Below are positions 1-8,125 of a stretch of DNA of 64,000 nt, one piece after another (within the stretch, counting starts at the first letter, position 1; each line of letters opens with the position of its first letter). This DNA comes from Baekduia soli (lineage in GTDB: Bacteria > Actinomycetota > Thermoleophilia > Solirubrobacterales > Solirubrobacteraceae): assembly GCF_007970665.1 (NCBI RefSeq), contig NZ_CP042430.1, positions 310,001 through 374,000 on the forward strand, written 5' to 3'. A program made the position numbers and the translations under genes. Under the pieces are notes generated by a model. The model saw only the letters and a list, made by a program, of their open reading frames with translations, was not told where the DNA came from and did not search any database.

Positions 1-12
1 CTCGGTCCTCAT

Positions 13-29
13 GGATCAGAATTTAGTCC
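13..29 (+). promoter_or_regulatory. Candidate GntR operator, site 1
   Basis: This is a 17-bp imperfect palindrome, GGATCA-N5-TAGTCC, with the same layout as sites found before hyuA1, puuD and hyuA2. It lies about 85 bp before the GTG chosen as start of the first GntR gene, which would fit autoregulation. It also argues against the ATG at position 11 as the true start, because that start would put the site inside the coding region. The assignment rests on pattern similarity only. Confidence 0.45.
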
Positions 30-112
30 AAAGCCCCATGATGTGGCAAGCGATTGGTCTTCTGGACTGCAAGACAGGCCACGCGAGGGAGTTCTCGGCG
101 TATCCTTGCCCG

Positions 113-811
113 GTGTCCCCGAGTCGCGTCACCGTTCCCGCCGCCTACGCCGTGGTGGTCGAGCATCTGCGCCGCGAGATCCAGCTGGGTCGCTACGCGC
201 CGGGCGACAAGCTGCCGCCCGAGCGCGAGCACGCCGAGCAGCTCGGCGTCTCACGTGTGACCTTGCGCGAGGCCGTCCGCGTGCTGGAGGGCGAGGGCCT
301 CGTCCACGTGCGGCGCGGCCAGACGGGTGGGACGATGATTCGCGCGCGCGGCACCAGTGCGCAGTTGCGCCGCCAGGTGCGCCGCCGGCTGGACGACGTA
401 CTGGCGACCCAGGAGTTCCGACTCGCAATCGAGCCGCTGGCCGCGGCGCGCGCCGCCCAGCATCGCAAGGCGGCCGCGGTCAGGGAGTTGCGCACGGCGG
501 TCACCGACCTGACGTCGGCGTCCGACATCGGCACGTTCCGGCGGGCGGACTCCGCCTTCCACCTCACCGTCGCGCGCAACGCCGCCTGCCCGCCGTTGGA
601 GCGTGCGGTGGAGGACGCCCGTATCGCGATGTTCGAGCCGCTCGACGTCCTGGCCTTCGACATCGTGCTTCCCAGCGCCGTGGAAGCACACCAGGCGATC
701 CTCACCGCCATCGAGGATCGTGATCCCGAGGCCGCGCGGGCGGCGATGGACGCGCACATCCGGACGACCACCGGCGAGATCAAGGCGCTGTTTCCCGCCT
801 CCGCCTCGTAG
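113..811 (+). CDS. GntR/FadR-family transcriptional regulator (FCD domain)
   Basis: Predicted ligand-controlled DNA-binding regulator of 232 aa. An N-terminal winged helix (about residues 12-70) contains the recognition stretch LGVSRVTLREA. An all-helical FCD domain (about 90-225) keeps the usual Asp/His metal-ligand pattern: the D and H of ADSAFH, the H of VEAHQ and the H of MDAHIR. The GTG start gives the usual FadR-subfamily length. An ATG 102 nt upstream is in frame but adds an unfolded-looking tail that overlaps a likely operator. The gene is convergent with the aldehyde dehydrogenase, with 6 bp between the stops, and is a paralog of the GntR gene near 8 kb. It probably controls the adjoining hyu/puu-type genes. 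The family is clear; the effector is unknown. Confidence 0.88.
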   Translation: MSPSRVTVPAAYAVVVEHLRREIQLGRYAPGDKLPPEREHAEQLGVSRVTLREAVRVLEGEGLVHVRRGQTGGTMIRARGTSAQLRRQVRRRLDDVLATQEFRLAIEPLAAARAAQHRKAAAVRELRTAVTDLTSASDIGTFRRADSAFHLTVARNAACPPLERAVEDARIAMFEPLDVLAFDIVLPSAVEAHQAILTAIEDRDPEAARAAMDAHIRTTTGEIKALFPASAS

Positions 812-817
812 CCGGGG

Positions 818-2266
818 CTAGAGCGCCAGCGAGCGATCCTCCTCACCGACGATCCGCGTGCCGAGGTGAGCGGCGAGCACGGACGCCCGGCCGTGACCGC
901 CGGTACCGCTCGTGCCCCAGAACGACTGCGCGGAGCCGTCGGCGAGATCGAGCACGCGGACGCCCCCCAGCCGGACCTCACCGGCGTGCAGCCGCAGGCC
1001 GATGCCGAACGCCTCATCGGGATCGGAGGCGAAGACGTAGCCGGCAAGCCCGTCGTCGAGCGCGTTGGCCGCCTGCAGCGCCTCCTCCAGCCCGGCGTAG
1101 GGCGAGACGGCCAGCACTGGGCCGAAGATCTCCCCGCGGACCGCACCGGTCGGCAGTCCGGCGACGACGGTCGGCGAGAGGAAGAGCCCCTCGGGCGGAA
1201 GCTGATCGTGCGATCGCGCGACCTCGCCGATCTGGCCGAGGCGCTCCACGTCCTGAGCGACGCTGTCGCGGTGCGTCCTGTGCGCCAGGGGGCCGATGTC
1301 GGTGGAGTCCTCCAGCGCCGGCCCGATCCGACCGCGTCCCAGCTCGCCCAGGATCCGTGCGACCAACTCGTCGTGGTCGGCCCGGTGCACGAAGACGCGC
1401 CGCGGCGCCTCACACCACTGACCGTTGAGCACCAGTGCGCCGCGCGCGAGCTCTTCGGCCGCCTCCTGCAGGTCGGCACGCGGGGCGACGATCGCCGGGT
1501 TGCTGGCGCTGAGCTCGAGCTGGAGCGCGGCCATGCGGCCGATGGAGGCGGCGGCCACGGCACGGCCTCCGGCCGTGCCGCCGGTGTAGCTGATCATGCG
1601 GACCCGGCGGTCGGCGGCCAGCGCTGCGCCCACCTCGGCGCCCCCGCACACGACCTGGACCGCGCCCCACCCGAGCTCGGCCGCCTGCAGGGCCTCGACC
1701 AGCAGGCCGGTCGTAGCCGGGGCGTACTCGGAGGGCTTGAGGATCGCGGGACAGCCGGCGGCGATCGCGTAGGAGAGCTTCGTGGTCGCCAGGAACGCCG
1801 CCGCGTTCCAGGCCGCGTACAGCGCGGCCGGGCCCCACGGAAGCCGCAGCGCCTCGACGCGCCGCGGGCCGGCGTCGAGGCGGCGCCCCGCCACCACGGG
1901 CGGCGCGAGCTGCGCGACCCCGCGGGCGATGCCGCCGAGGCCCGCCGCAAACAGCCGGGACACGGCGATCGGGATGCCGGTCTCGCGCGCATGGAGGTGG
2001 GCGAAGTCGTCGGCACGCTCGTCGAGCGCGTCGCCCAGGCGCCGCAGCGCGGCAAGCCGGTCCCCGATGCCGCGCGTGCTGAACGCTCCGTCGCCATGAC
2101 CCCATGCCCGGTCGGCGGCATCCAGGGCTCGCTCGACATCGCCGGCGTGCGTGCTCCGCATCTCCCCGGCGGGGGTGCCGGTGCTCGGATCCTCCAGGCG
2201 CCCCAGCGTCAGCGCAGGCACCACCACCTCGCCGTCGATGAGGTTGAGCGCGCCGCGGTCGCTCAC
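818..2266 (-). CDS. NAD(P)-dependent aldehyde dehydrogenase
   Basis: Oxidises an aldehyde to the acid with NAD(P). The 482-aa product has the full ALDH layout: the catalytic Asn in AAWNAAAF (about 154), a cofactor-binding ILKPSEYAP segment, YTGGTAGG in the Rossmann part, the general-base Glu in LELSASNP (about 251) and the nucleophilic Cys in NGQWCEAP (about 285). The GTG start overlaps the stop of the upstream amino acid dehydrogenase (GTGA), so the two are probably translationally coupled. It is the last gene of the hyuA-hyuB-dehydrogenase-ALDH operon and likely oxidises a semialdehyde made in that pathway. The Ser-Ala-Ser after the catalytic Glu, where LELGGK is usual, places it outside the best-studied ALDH subgroups, so the substrate cannot be named. 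Confidence 0.88.
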   Translation of the reverse strand: MSDRGALNLIDGEVVVPALTLGRLEDPSTGTPAGEMRSTHAGDVERALDAADRAWGHGDGAFSTRGIGDRLAALRRLGDALDERADDFAHLHARETGIPIAVSRLFAAGLGGIARGVAQLAPPVVAGRRLDAGPRRVEALRLPWGPAALYAAWNAAAFLATTKLSYAIAAGCPAILKPSEYAPATTGLLVEALQAAELGWGAVQVVCGGAEVGAALAADRRVRMISYTGGTAGGRAVAAASIGRMAALQLELSASNPAIVAPRADLQEAAEELARGALVLNGQWCEAPRRVFVHRADHDELVARILGELGRGRIGPALEDSTDIGPLAHRTHRDSVAQDVERLGQIGEVARSHDQLPPEGLFLSPTVVAGLPTGAVRGEIFGPVLAVSPYAGLEEALQAANALDDGLAGYVFASDPDEAFGIGLRLHAGEVRLGGVRVLDLADGSAQSFWGTSGTGGHGRASVLAAHLGTRIVGEEDRSLAL

Positions 2267-3318
2267 GCGGCGGCGCCCAACAGCTGCTCCAGCCGGCGGG
2301 CGACGACGAGATCGGCCTGGGCGGCCGGCGGCAGACCGGAGGTGCGCGCGTCCGACAGCAGGTCGTCGCAGCGGGCGATCGCCGCCGTGACGCTGGCCTC
2401 CACCTTGTCGGGCGTCCATCCGAGGTACTCACCGCCCACCTGGATGATGCCGCCGCAGTTGGCAACGTAGTCGGGGACGTAGAGGACGCCGCGCTCGTGC
2501 AGGACATCCGCCAGGCCGGGGATCGTCAGCTGGTTGTTGGCCGCGCCGCAGACGACCCGCGCCCGGATCCGCCCGGCGACCGGCCGATCGATGACGCCCC
2601 CGACGGCGCACGGAGCCAGGAGGTCGAGCTTCATGTCCAGCAGCGCCGCGGGCGCCGCAACGGCGGCCTGCAGCTCGTCGGCCAGGCGCTCCGCCCGGCC
2701 GGCGGATGCGTCGGCCACGACGACGTCGGCGCCAAGGGCGTGCAGGCCGCGGGCGAGCGCGGCACCGACCTTCCCCACGCCCTGCACGCCGGCCCTGATC
2801 CCTTCCAGCGCGCCGGCCTCGCGGGGACGCCGGAGTGCCGACAGGCACGCGTGCAGGACGGTGCGGGCGGTCGTCGGCGACGGGTCGCCGCTTCCGCCGC
2901 TGGACGCCGGCCGCCCGACGACGTGGCGGGTGTGGCGCGCGATGACGTCCATGTCGGCCGGGCCGGTCCCGATGTCCTCCGCCCCGGCGTAGCGGCCGTC
3001 GAGCCGCCCGATCGCCTCGCCCAGCGCCGCGAGCTGACGCGGATCGGCCGGGTCGCCGCGGTCGATCATGACCGTCTTGCCGCCGCCCAGTGGCAGCCCC
3101 GCCATGACGTTCTTGGCCGTCATGGCCCGCGAGAGGCGAAGCACATCGATCAGCGCGTCCTCGACGGACCGGTAGTCCATGCGCCGGATGCCGCCCATGG
3201 CCGGTCCGGGGGCCGTGCAGTGGACGGCGATGATCGCCCGCAGCCCGGTCTGCGGATCGTGCACGAGCTCGACGACCTCGTGGTCGTCGAACGCGGCATC
3301 GATCGAGAGATCGCTCAA
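2263..3318 (-). CDS. Glu/Leu/Phe/Val dehydrogenase (leucine dehydrogenase type)
   Basis: NAD-dependent oxidative deaminase or reductive aminase for an amino acid, 351 aa, the usual size for leucine/phenylalanine dehydrogenases. The two active-site lysines lie in MTAKNVMAGL (K69) and GLPLGGGKTVMI (K81). AEDIGTGPADMD follows at about 114-123, and the Rossmann motif GVQGVGKVG lies at about 177-185. The start is a TTG that overlaps the hyuB stop (TTGA); any longer form reads through hyuB sequence and shows no homology. Position between hyuB and an aldehyde dehydrogenase suggests that it removes ammonia from the amino acid released by ring opening. Leucine is only the family label; the real substrate is not visible. 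Confidence 0.87.
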   Translation of the reverse strand: MSDLSIDAAFDDHEVVELVHDPQTGLRAIIAVHCTAPGPAMGGIRRMDYRSVEDALIDVLRLSRAMTAKNVMAGLPLGGGKTVMIDRGDPADPRQLAALGEAIGRLDGRYAGAEDIGTGPADMDVIARHTRHVVGRPASSGGSGDPSPTTARTVLHACLSALRRPREAGALEGIRAGVQGVGKVGAALARGLHALGADVVVADASAGRAERLADELQAAVAAPAALLDMKLDLLAPCAVGGVIDRPVAGRIRARVVCGAANNQLTIPGLADVLHERGVLYVPDYVANCGGIIQVGGEYLGWTPDKVEASVTAAIARCDDLLSDARTSGLPPAAQADLVVARRLEQLLGAAA

Positions 3319-5096
3319 GACGATCCGCGGGCCGTCTCGGTCGCGCCGGCATCGACGGCGAGCGTGTCGTCGCTGTCGCTGCCCGTGAAGCGCACGCCGT
3401 AGATCTCTTCGGCCGCGTGGCGCGAGACCCATCCCTCCACCACATCGTGCAGCACAGAAGCGGGATCGCGTCGCAGGGGGGACCCATAGCCGCCCCCGCC
3501 CGCGTCGATGCCGACGACGCGCTCACGTGGTCCGACCTCGCGCTGGCCGAGCGTCGGAAGCTCCTGCTCGACCCCGGTATCGAGGTCCAGCAGCGCGGCG
3601 TACGAAGGATGGCCGTCGAGGCCGCCGCGGACGCCCCGCGGCGGGTTCAGCCGCCCATCCGCGACGTAGGCCACCGTCATCGGGTCGTGCTTGGGGCCGT
3701 AGACGATGCGTGCGGGGGGCGCACCGCGGTGCTCACCCGCCCCGCCGCCGTCGGTGACGATGTTCAGGGACTCCACGTGGATCGGGTACTTCTGCTCATC
3801 GACCTCGACGGAGTCGCGGTACAGCAGGCCCGCGGCACACGGCAGCGCCCAGGTCAGCCATCCGTCGCACGTCGGCCCGGCGGGACCGCCGTTGCTGCCG
3901 ATGATCAGCTGGTTGACGTACGGCGCGCCGCCTCGCCGCCAATCCGCGCCGGAGACGACTCCCCATCCGATGCCCATCCCGTTCCCGCCCTCGGCGAGCC
4001 CCCACCCGTCGCCGATCTCGGCGAACGCCGACTGCGTGGCGTTGATCAACCGGTCGGCGACGTTCGTCGTCGCCATCGAGCAGCAGGTCGGATGCTCGGG
4101 GATGCCGACCACGCAGTTGGCACGGAGCAGCACGTCGATGCGCCGGAAGGTGCCCGCGTTGTGCGGGATGTCCGGATCGAGGACGTTGAAGAGCCCGGTC
4201 GTGACGTTGTTGATCGCCGTGGCCTCTGACTGGTTGAGCCCGGCCGGCACGCAGTCGATGTTGTCGCGCAGGTCGATCGTCGCGCGCTCGGCCTCGGCAT
4301 CGATCTCCACGATGACCTTCACCGGGATGCCGTCGGGCACCGCCGGGATCGGGTCGTGGGTTCCCGAGCCGATGTAGCGCCCGCTCGGCATCTGCGACAG
4401 CGCGTGGCGCATCCGGCGCTCGGAATAGTCGAACCACTCCTCCACGAACGCCTTGAGCACCTCGGACCCGTACTTGGCCGCCAGCTCCTTGAGCCGGCGC
4501 TCGGCGATCCGCGCCGAGCCGAGTGTGGCGAGGTAGTCGCCGTACCATTGATCGGGCACGCGGATGCGTCGCCGGCACATGCGGATGACATCCTCGATGT
4601 CGCGGTAGTCGGACTGCACCTTGACGCAGGGGAAGCTCAGCGCCCCCTCCTCGTAGATGTCGGCGGTGAACGGCATGTAGGTCGTGGGGAGGCTGTTGCC
4701 CGCGTCGGCCTGATGGGCCTTGGCCACCGCGGTGAACAGGTGCTCGCCGTCGACGAACACCGGCGCCAGGATCGTGTGATCGGCGTGGTGGGTGTTGCCG
4801 AGATACGGGTCGTTGTGGAGGTAGGCGTCGCCCTCGCGGTACTCGGGGTGCAGCTCCGTCATCGCCGCGGTCTGCAGGTGCGAGCCCGAGATGTGCACCG
4901 GCAGCCCCTCGGCCGCCGCCAGCAGCCGGTTGTCGCCCGTGACGATCGTGCACGAGAAATCGCGAGCCATGTTGAGCACGGCCGACCGGCCGCTGCGCAG
5001 CAGCGTGTTGGTCATCTCGCGCACGATGGCGTCGAACCGGTTCGACAGGACGGCCAGCAGGGCCGGGTCGAACGTCTCGGATGCTCGCGTCGACAT
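3315..5096 (-). CDS. hyuB: Hydantoinase B / oxoprolinase beta-type subunit (pair 1)
   Basis: Catalytic partner of HyuA in ATP-dependent ring-opening amidohydrolases (N-methylhydantoinase, 5-oxoprolinase, caprolactamase) and related carboxylases. The 593-aa length is normal for HyuB. Family landmarks are the start region FDPALLAVLSNRFDAIV, HISGSHLQTAA, GDAYLHNDPYLGNTHHADH and the glycine-rich C-terminal part ending in GGGGYGSPL. Its ATG directly abuts the stop of hyuA with no spacer, and its own stop overlaps the start of the amino acid dehydrogenase. Both overlaps indicate tight co-translation. Which ring is opened cannot be read from sequence. Aromatic ketone carboxylases share this fold, but the neighbouring genes favour a lactam or hydantoin. 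Confidence 0.9.
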   Translation of the reverse strand: MSTRASETFDPALLAVLSNRFDAIVREMTNTLLRSGRSAVLNMARDFSCTIVTGDNRLLAAAEGLPVHISGSHLQTAAMTELHPEYREGDAYLHNDPYLGNTHHADHTILAPVFVDGEHLFTAVAKAHQADAGNSLPTTYMPFTADIYEEGALSFPCVKVQSDYRDIEDVIRMCRRRIRVPDQWYGDYLATLGSARIAERRLKELAAKYGSEVLKAFVEEWFDYSERRMRHALSQMPSGRYIGSGTHDPIPAVPDGIPVKVIVEIDAEAERATIDLRDNIDCVPAGLNQSEATAINNVTTGLFNVLDPDIPHNAGTFRRIDVLLRANCVVGIPEHPTCCSMATTNVADRLINATQSAFAEIGDGWGLAEGGNGMGIGWGVVSGADWRRGGAPYVNQLIIGSNGGPAGPTCDGWLTWALPCAAGLLYRDSVEVDEQKYPIHVESLNIVTDGGGAGEHRGAPPARIVYGPKHDPMTVAYVADGRLNPPRGVRGGLDGHPSYAALLDLDTGVEQELPTLGQREVGPRERVVGIDAGGGGYGSPLRRDPASVLHDVVEGWVSRHAAEEIYGVRFTGSDSDDTLAVDAGATETARGSS

Positions 5097-7172
5097 CTAC
5101 GACACCTCCAGCAGGTAGTTCTTGGTGGCCGTCACCCTGGCCGTGGCCTCCGGGTAGACGACGATCGTCGTCGTCGGCTCCTCGATGACCGCCGGCCCGC
5201 GGATCACCGCGCCCGGTTGCAGCGACGGGCCGTCGAAGATCGCCGTCTCCAGCGCCCCATCCTTGAACAGCGCGCGCCGGGAGCCGCGCGCCGCGTCCGT
5301 CGCCTCGGCCGCGCCGGCGCCGGCGGCCTCGACCACTGGACGGTCGAGCGTCGCGGTGACCCGTGCTCTCCAGAAGAGCACCTCGACCGCCGAGTGCTCG
5401 TCACGGACGGCGAAGACGCGCTCGTGGGCATCGTGCATTCCCGCGACGAGGGCGTCGAGATCGGAGACGTCGTCGAACCGGCCCGACGGCAACGGCACCT
5501 CCAACTCCCACACCTGGTAGGCGTAGCGCGCCTCGGCGAAGTACTCACGGTGAAACGCGGTCATCCCGCGCTCGCGCAGGCCGTCCACGAAGCCGTCGAT
5601 GCGCCGGTCGAGCCCGGCGAGCACGGCGTTGACCCCGTCGAACGCGAACGACGAGCTCTCGGTGAACAGGCTCGCCGAGAACTCGGTGACCACGTCGGAG
5701 TACTGCGCCCCACACGCCGACAGCCCGCCGGCGGTCCGTGGGACGAGCACCTCGCGGCACCCGAGCTCGGCGACGATCGGGACGATGTTCAGGCCGCCGG
5801 CGCCGCCGCCGGCGACCACCAGGCTCTCCCGCGGGTCGACGCCTTCGTTGACCGTGATCTCCTGGATGGCCTGCACCATGTGCTCGTTGGCGATCGTCAG
5901 GACCGCCTGGACACAGTCCTCGACGTTCTGGCCAAGCCGCTCGGCGACGGGCTGCAGCGCCGCGCGCGCCGCCTCGACGTCGAGGTGCATCCGGCCGCCG
6001 AGGAAGTTGTCCGGGTTGAGGTAGCCGGCGATCAGCGCCGCATCGGTCACGGTCGGCTGCTTGCCGCCCCGGCCGTAGCATGCGGGCCCCGGCCGTGACC
6101 CGGCGCTGTGGGGTCCGACGCGCAGCAGCCCGCCGGGATCGACCCAGGCGATCGACCCGCCGCCGGCGCCGATGCTCCGGGCGTCCACCGATGACAGACC
6201 CGTCAGGTGACCGGTGAACTGCTTCCCGAGCCAGGTCTCGCGCGTGAACTTGATCTGTCCGTCGCGCACCAGGCTGACGTCGAAGCTCGTCCCGCCCGTG
6301 TCGCAGACGATGATGTTGTCGATCCGTCCCTCCGCGCCGCCATATGTACGGCCGGCCACGGGCGCCATCGCCGGCCCGGAGCGCACCGAGCAGATCGGAC
6401 GCTTCACCATGTCCTCGACGTGGGTCACCCCGCCGAACGATGTGGCGGCCAGCAGCTCGCCGCGGAAACCATTGGCCCGCAGGTCGGTCTCGAGACCGTT
6501 GAGATGACCCTGCATCAGCGGCTTGAGCGACGCGTCCAAGGCCGCCGACGAGGCACGCCGGTACTCCCGCACGATCGGGTTCAGCTCATGCGACAGCGTG
6601 AACGGAATCTCCGGGATCTCCTCGGCCATCAGCTCGCCGAGCCGGCGCTCGTGCACAGCGTTGGACGTCGACCACAGCAGGCAGACCGCCACGGCCTCGA
6701 CGTCGAGGCGCCCGAGACGACGCAGGACCTCACGTGCCTGAGTCTCGTCCAACGCAGTGACCACCTGACCCTCGGAGTCGACGCGCTCGTCGATCTCGAA
6801 CGTCAGGCGACGGGGGATGTAGGGCTCCGGGAAGGACGTCGCGAAATCGTAGGCATTGAACTTTCCGCCCTCGCGGAGTACCAGCGTGTCGGGAAAGCCC
6901 TTCGTCGTGAGAAACGCGGTGCGCGCAGTCCTGCCCTCGATCACGGCGTTCGTTGCTCGCGTAGTGGCGTAGATGAAGAGGTCGGTCTCGTTCAGGAGAC
7001 CGACCGCGTCGGTCCCGTAGCCGGAGCCCGTCACCTCAAGCGCCTCACGGATGCCGGAGAACACCCGGTCCTGATCTGTGAGCGCCTTGTTGACCGTCAG
7101 GACTCCAGCGTCATCGGCGACCACCACGTCCGTGAAAGTCCCGCCGGTGTCGACTGCGATTCTGAAGGACAT
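5097..7172 (-). CDS. hyuA: Hydantoinase A / oxoprolinase alpha-type subunit (pair 1)
   Basis: ATP-binding subunit that activates the cyclic amide by phosphorylation, 691 aa. The phosphate-binding motif DTGGTFTDVVV lies at about residues 8-18, the second phosphate motif CDTGGTSFDVSL near 300, and a conserved VVAGGGAGGLNIVPI follows near 465. The start is the ATG preceded by AGGAG at 5-nt spacing; an upstream in-frame codon adds 19 residues without homology. First gene of the hyuAB-dehydrogenase-ALDH operon. A sigma70-like promoter and two palindromic candidate GntR operators lie upstream. The subunit type is certain; the substrate is not. Confidence 0.92.
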   Translation of the reverse strand: MSFRIAVDTGGTFTDVVVADDAGVLTVNKALTDQDRVFSGIREALEVTGSGYGTDAVGLLNETDLFIYATTRATNAVIEGRTARTAFLTTKGFPDTLVLREGGKFNAYDFATSFPEPYIPRRLTFEIDERVDSEGQVVTALDETQAREVLRRLGRLDVEAVAVCLLWSTSNAVHERRLGELMAEEIPEIPFTLSHELNPIVREYRRASSAALDASLKPLMQGHLNGLETDLRANGFRGELLAATSFGGVTHVEDMVKRPICSVRSGPAMAPVAGRTYGGAEGRIDNIIVCDTGGTSFDVSLVRDGQIKFTRETWLGKQFTGHLTGLSSVDARSIGAGGGSIAWVDPGGLLRVGPHSAGSRPGPACYGRGGKQPTVTDAALIAGYLNPDNFLGGRMHLDVEAARAALQPVAERLGQNVEDCVQAVLTIANEHMVQAIQEITVNEGVDPRESLVVAGGGAGGLNIVPIVAELGCREVLVPRTAGGLSACGAQYSDVVTEFSASLFTESSSFAFDGVNAVLAGLDRRIDGFVDGLRERGMTAFHREYFAEARYAYQVWELEVPLPSGRFDDVSDLDALVAGMHDAHERVFAVRDEHSAVEVLFWRARVTATLDRPVVEAAGAGAAEATDAARGSRRALFKDGALETAIFDGPSLQPGAVIRGPAVIEEPTTTIVVYPEATARVTATKNYLLEVS

Positions 7173-7239
7173 GCACTCTCCTATGGAACTGACGACGCGG
7201 AACTCCGACCTGCAGGCCACTGGAGCCAATGGACTCTAT

Positions 7240-7256
7240 GGTCTAGAGCGTAGTCC
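7240..7256 (+). promoter_or_regulatory. Candidate GntR operator, site 2, over the hyuA1 -10 box
   Basis: GGTCTA-N5-TAGTCC is a 17-bp imperfect palindrome. Read on the minus strand it contains the proposed -10 hexamer TACGCT of the hyuA promoter, the classic place for a repressor. An outer perfect inverted repeat, ATGGACT (7229-7235) and AGTCCAT (7252-7258), overlaps it. Function is inferred from position and recurrence. Confidence 0.5.
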
Positions 7257-7276
7257 ATGCCGGCCGGCCCAGTCAA
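7247..7276 (-). promoter_or_regulatory. Putative sigma70-type promoter of hyuA1 operon
   Basis: On the minus strand a TTGACT -35 box (7276-7271) and a TACGCT -10 box (7252-7247) are separated by 18 bp. This predicts transcription from about 7240 and a leader of roughly 67 nt ending in AGGAGAGTGC before the hyuA ATG. The match is good for a high-GC genome but untested. Confidence 0.45.
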
Positions 7277-7331
7277 CGCCCCTTCCATGCTTCGCAGCAC
7301 TGATCAGAGATCGACACGATTCTGGACAATG

Positions 7332-7348
7332 GGTCTGATCAACATACC
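7332..7348 (+). promoter_or_regulatory. Candidate GntR operator, site 3
   Basis: GGTCTG-N5-CATACC lies upstream of the hyuA1 promoter. It matches the site before puuD at 14 of 17 positions. TGATCAGA at 7301-7308 and TCTGATCA at 7334-7341 form a further perfect 8-bp inverted repeat that overlaps it. Two sites about 92 bp apart could allow looping or a second promoter; this is inference. Confidence 0.5.
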
Positions 7349-7377
7349 TACTCAGCCGCTGTAATGGGGAAAGTTCT

Positions 7378-8094
7378 TCAACCGCGGCGCGAGCCGGAGG
7401 CCAGCGCATGGGCCGTCCCGCGCACGTGTTGCTCCATCGCCGTGGCGGCCGCGGCGGCGTCGGCATCCTTCAACCCCTGCACGATGCGCTCGTGCTCGGG
7501 GACCGTGCGCTCGCGCATCTGGTCGAGGTCCAGCGGCTGGAACGGCAGGAACAGCGCGGCCCGCGCCTCCTCGACGGCATGGCGCACGAGATCGGCGCCG
7601 GCCGCCTCGGCGATGCGCAGGTGGAACCGCAGGTCGGCCTGCCGGAACGCCCCGACCTCCGTCGTCGTCGCCATGCGCTCGTTGAGCGCCGACAGCTCGG
7701 CGATGAGCACGGTGTCGGCCCGGGCGGCGGCCCGCCGCGCGGCCAGGGGCTCCACTACCGCGCGGAACTCGAAGACTGCGTCCATCTCCGTGCCCTGCTC
7801 GGCGAACCAGGTGCGCAGCTCGGCGCCGGACATCGTGCGCTGCCGGACGAAGACGCCGCCCCCGGGCCCCCGGCGAATGTCCACGTAGCCGGCCCCCTTG
7901 AGCTCGCGCAGCGCCTCGCGCAGCGTCGCCCGTGAGACCCCGAGCTGCTCGGCGAGATCGCGCTCGGACGGCAGCTTGCAGCCGGGCGGGAACTCGCCGA
8001 GGTGTATTCCGCGCCGCAGGTACGCCACCACGACCTCGTACGCCGGGGCGATGTCGATCGGCCCGAGGCCGGCGATGGGTTCCAGGCTGGGCAC
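7378..8094 (-). CDS. GntR/FadR-family transcriptional regulator, second copy
   Basis: Winged-helix regulator of 238 aa with recognition helix region LGVSRATLREA and a C-terminal FCD domain. The metal-ligand pattern is the D and H of ADLRFH, the H of VPEHERI and the H of MEQHVR. The open frame runs much further upstream, but that part lies antisense-like within the aldehyde dehydrogenase gene. The GTG at the start of VPSLEPIAGL gives a product collinear with the paralog at the left end. It is the last gene of the puuD-to-aldehyde-dehydrogenase operon, 31 bp behind the latter, so the regulator is probably co-expressed with its targets. Its recognition helix resembles that of the other GntR protein, so both may bind the same palindromes. 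Confidence 0.88.
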   Translation of the reverse strand: MPSLEPIAGLGPIDIAPAYEVVVAYLRRGIHLGEFPPGCKLPSERDLAEQLGVSRATLREALRELKGAGYVDIRRGPGGGVFVRQRTMSGAELRTWFAEQGTEMDAVFEFRAVVEPLAARRAAARADTVLIAELSALNERMATTTEVGAFRQADLRFHLRIAEAAGADLVRHAVEEARAALFLPFQPLDLDQMRERTVPEHERIVQGLKDADAAAAATAMEQHVRGTAHALASGSRRG

Positions 8095-8125
8095 CGGGGT
8101 AGCGTAGAGGTCGCCCTCCCTTCGG

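Noticed and set aside
11-112. ATG at position 11 as start of the first GntR gene
   Set aside because: It adds 34 residues with no family similarity and would put a likely operator inside the gene; the GTG at 113 gives the normal length.
193-1563. Long open frames opposite or overlapping the genes, e.g. the second minus-strand frame across gntR1 and the aldehyde dehydrogenase
   Set aside because: They result from the high GC content. Their products are Arg/Pro/Ser-rich without domains, whereas the chosen frames carry complete catalytic motifs.
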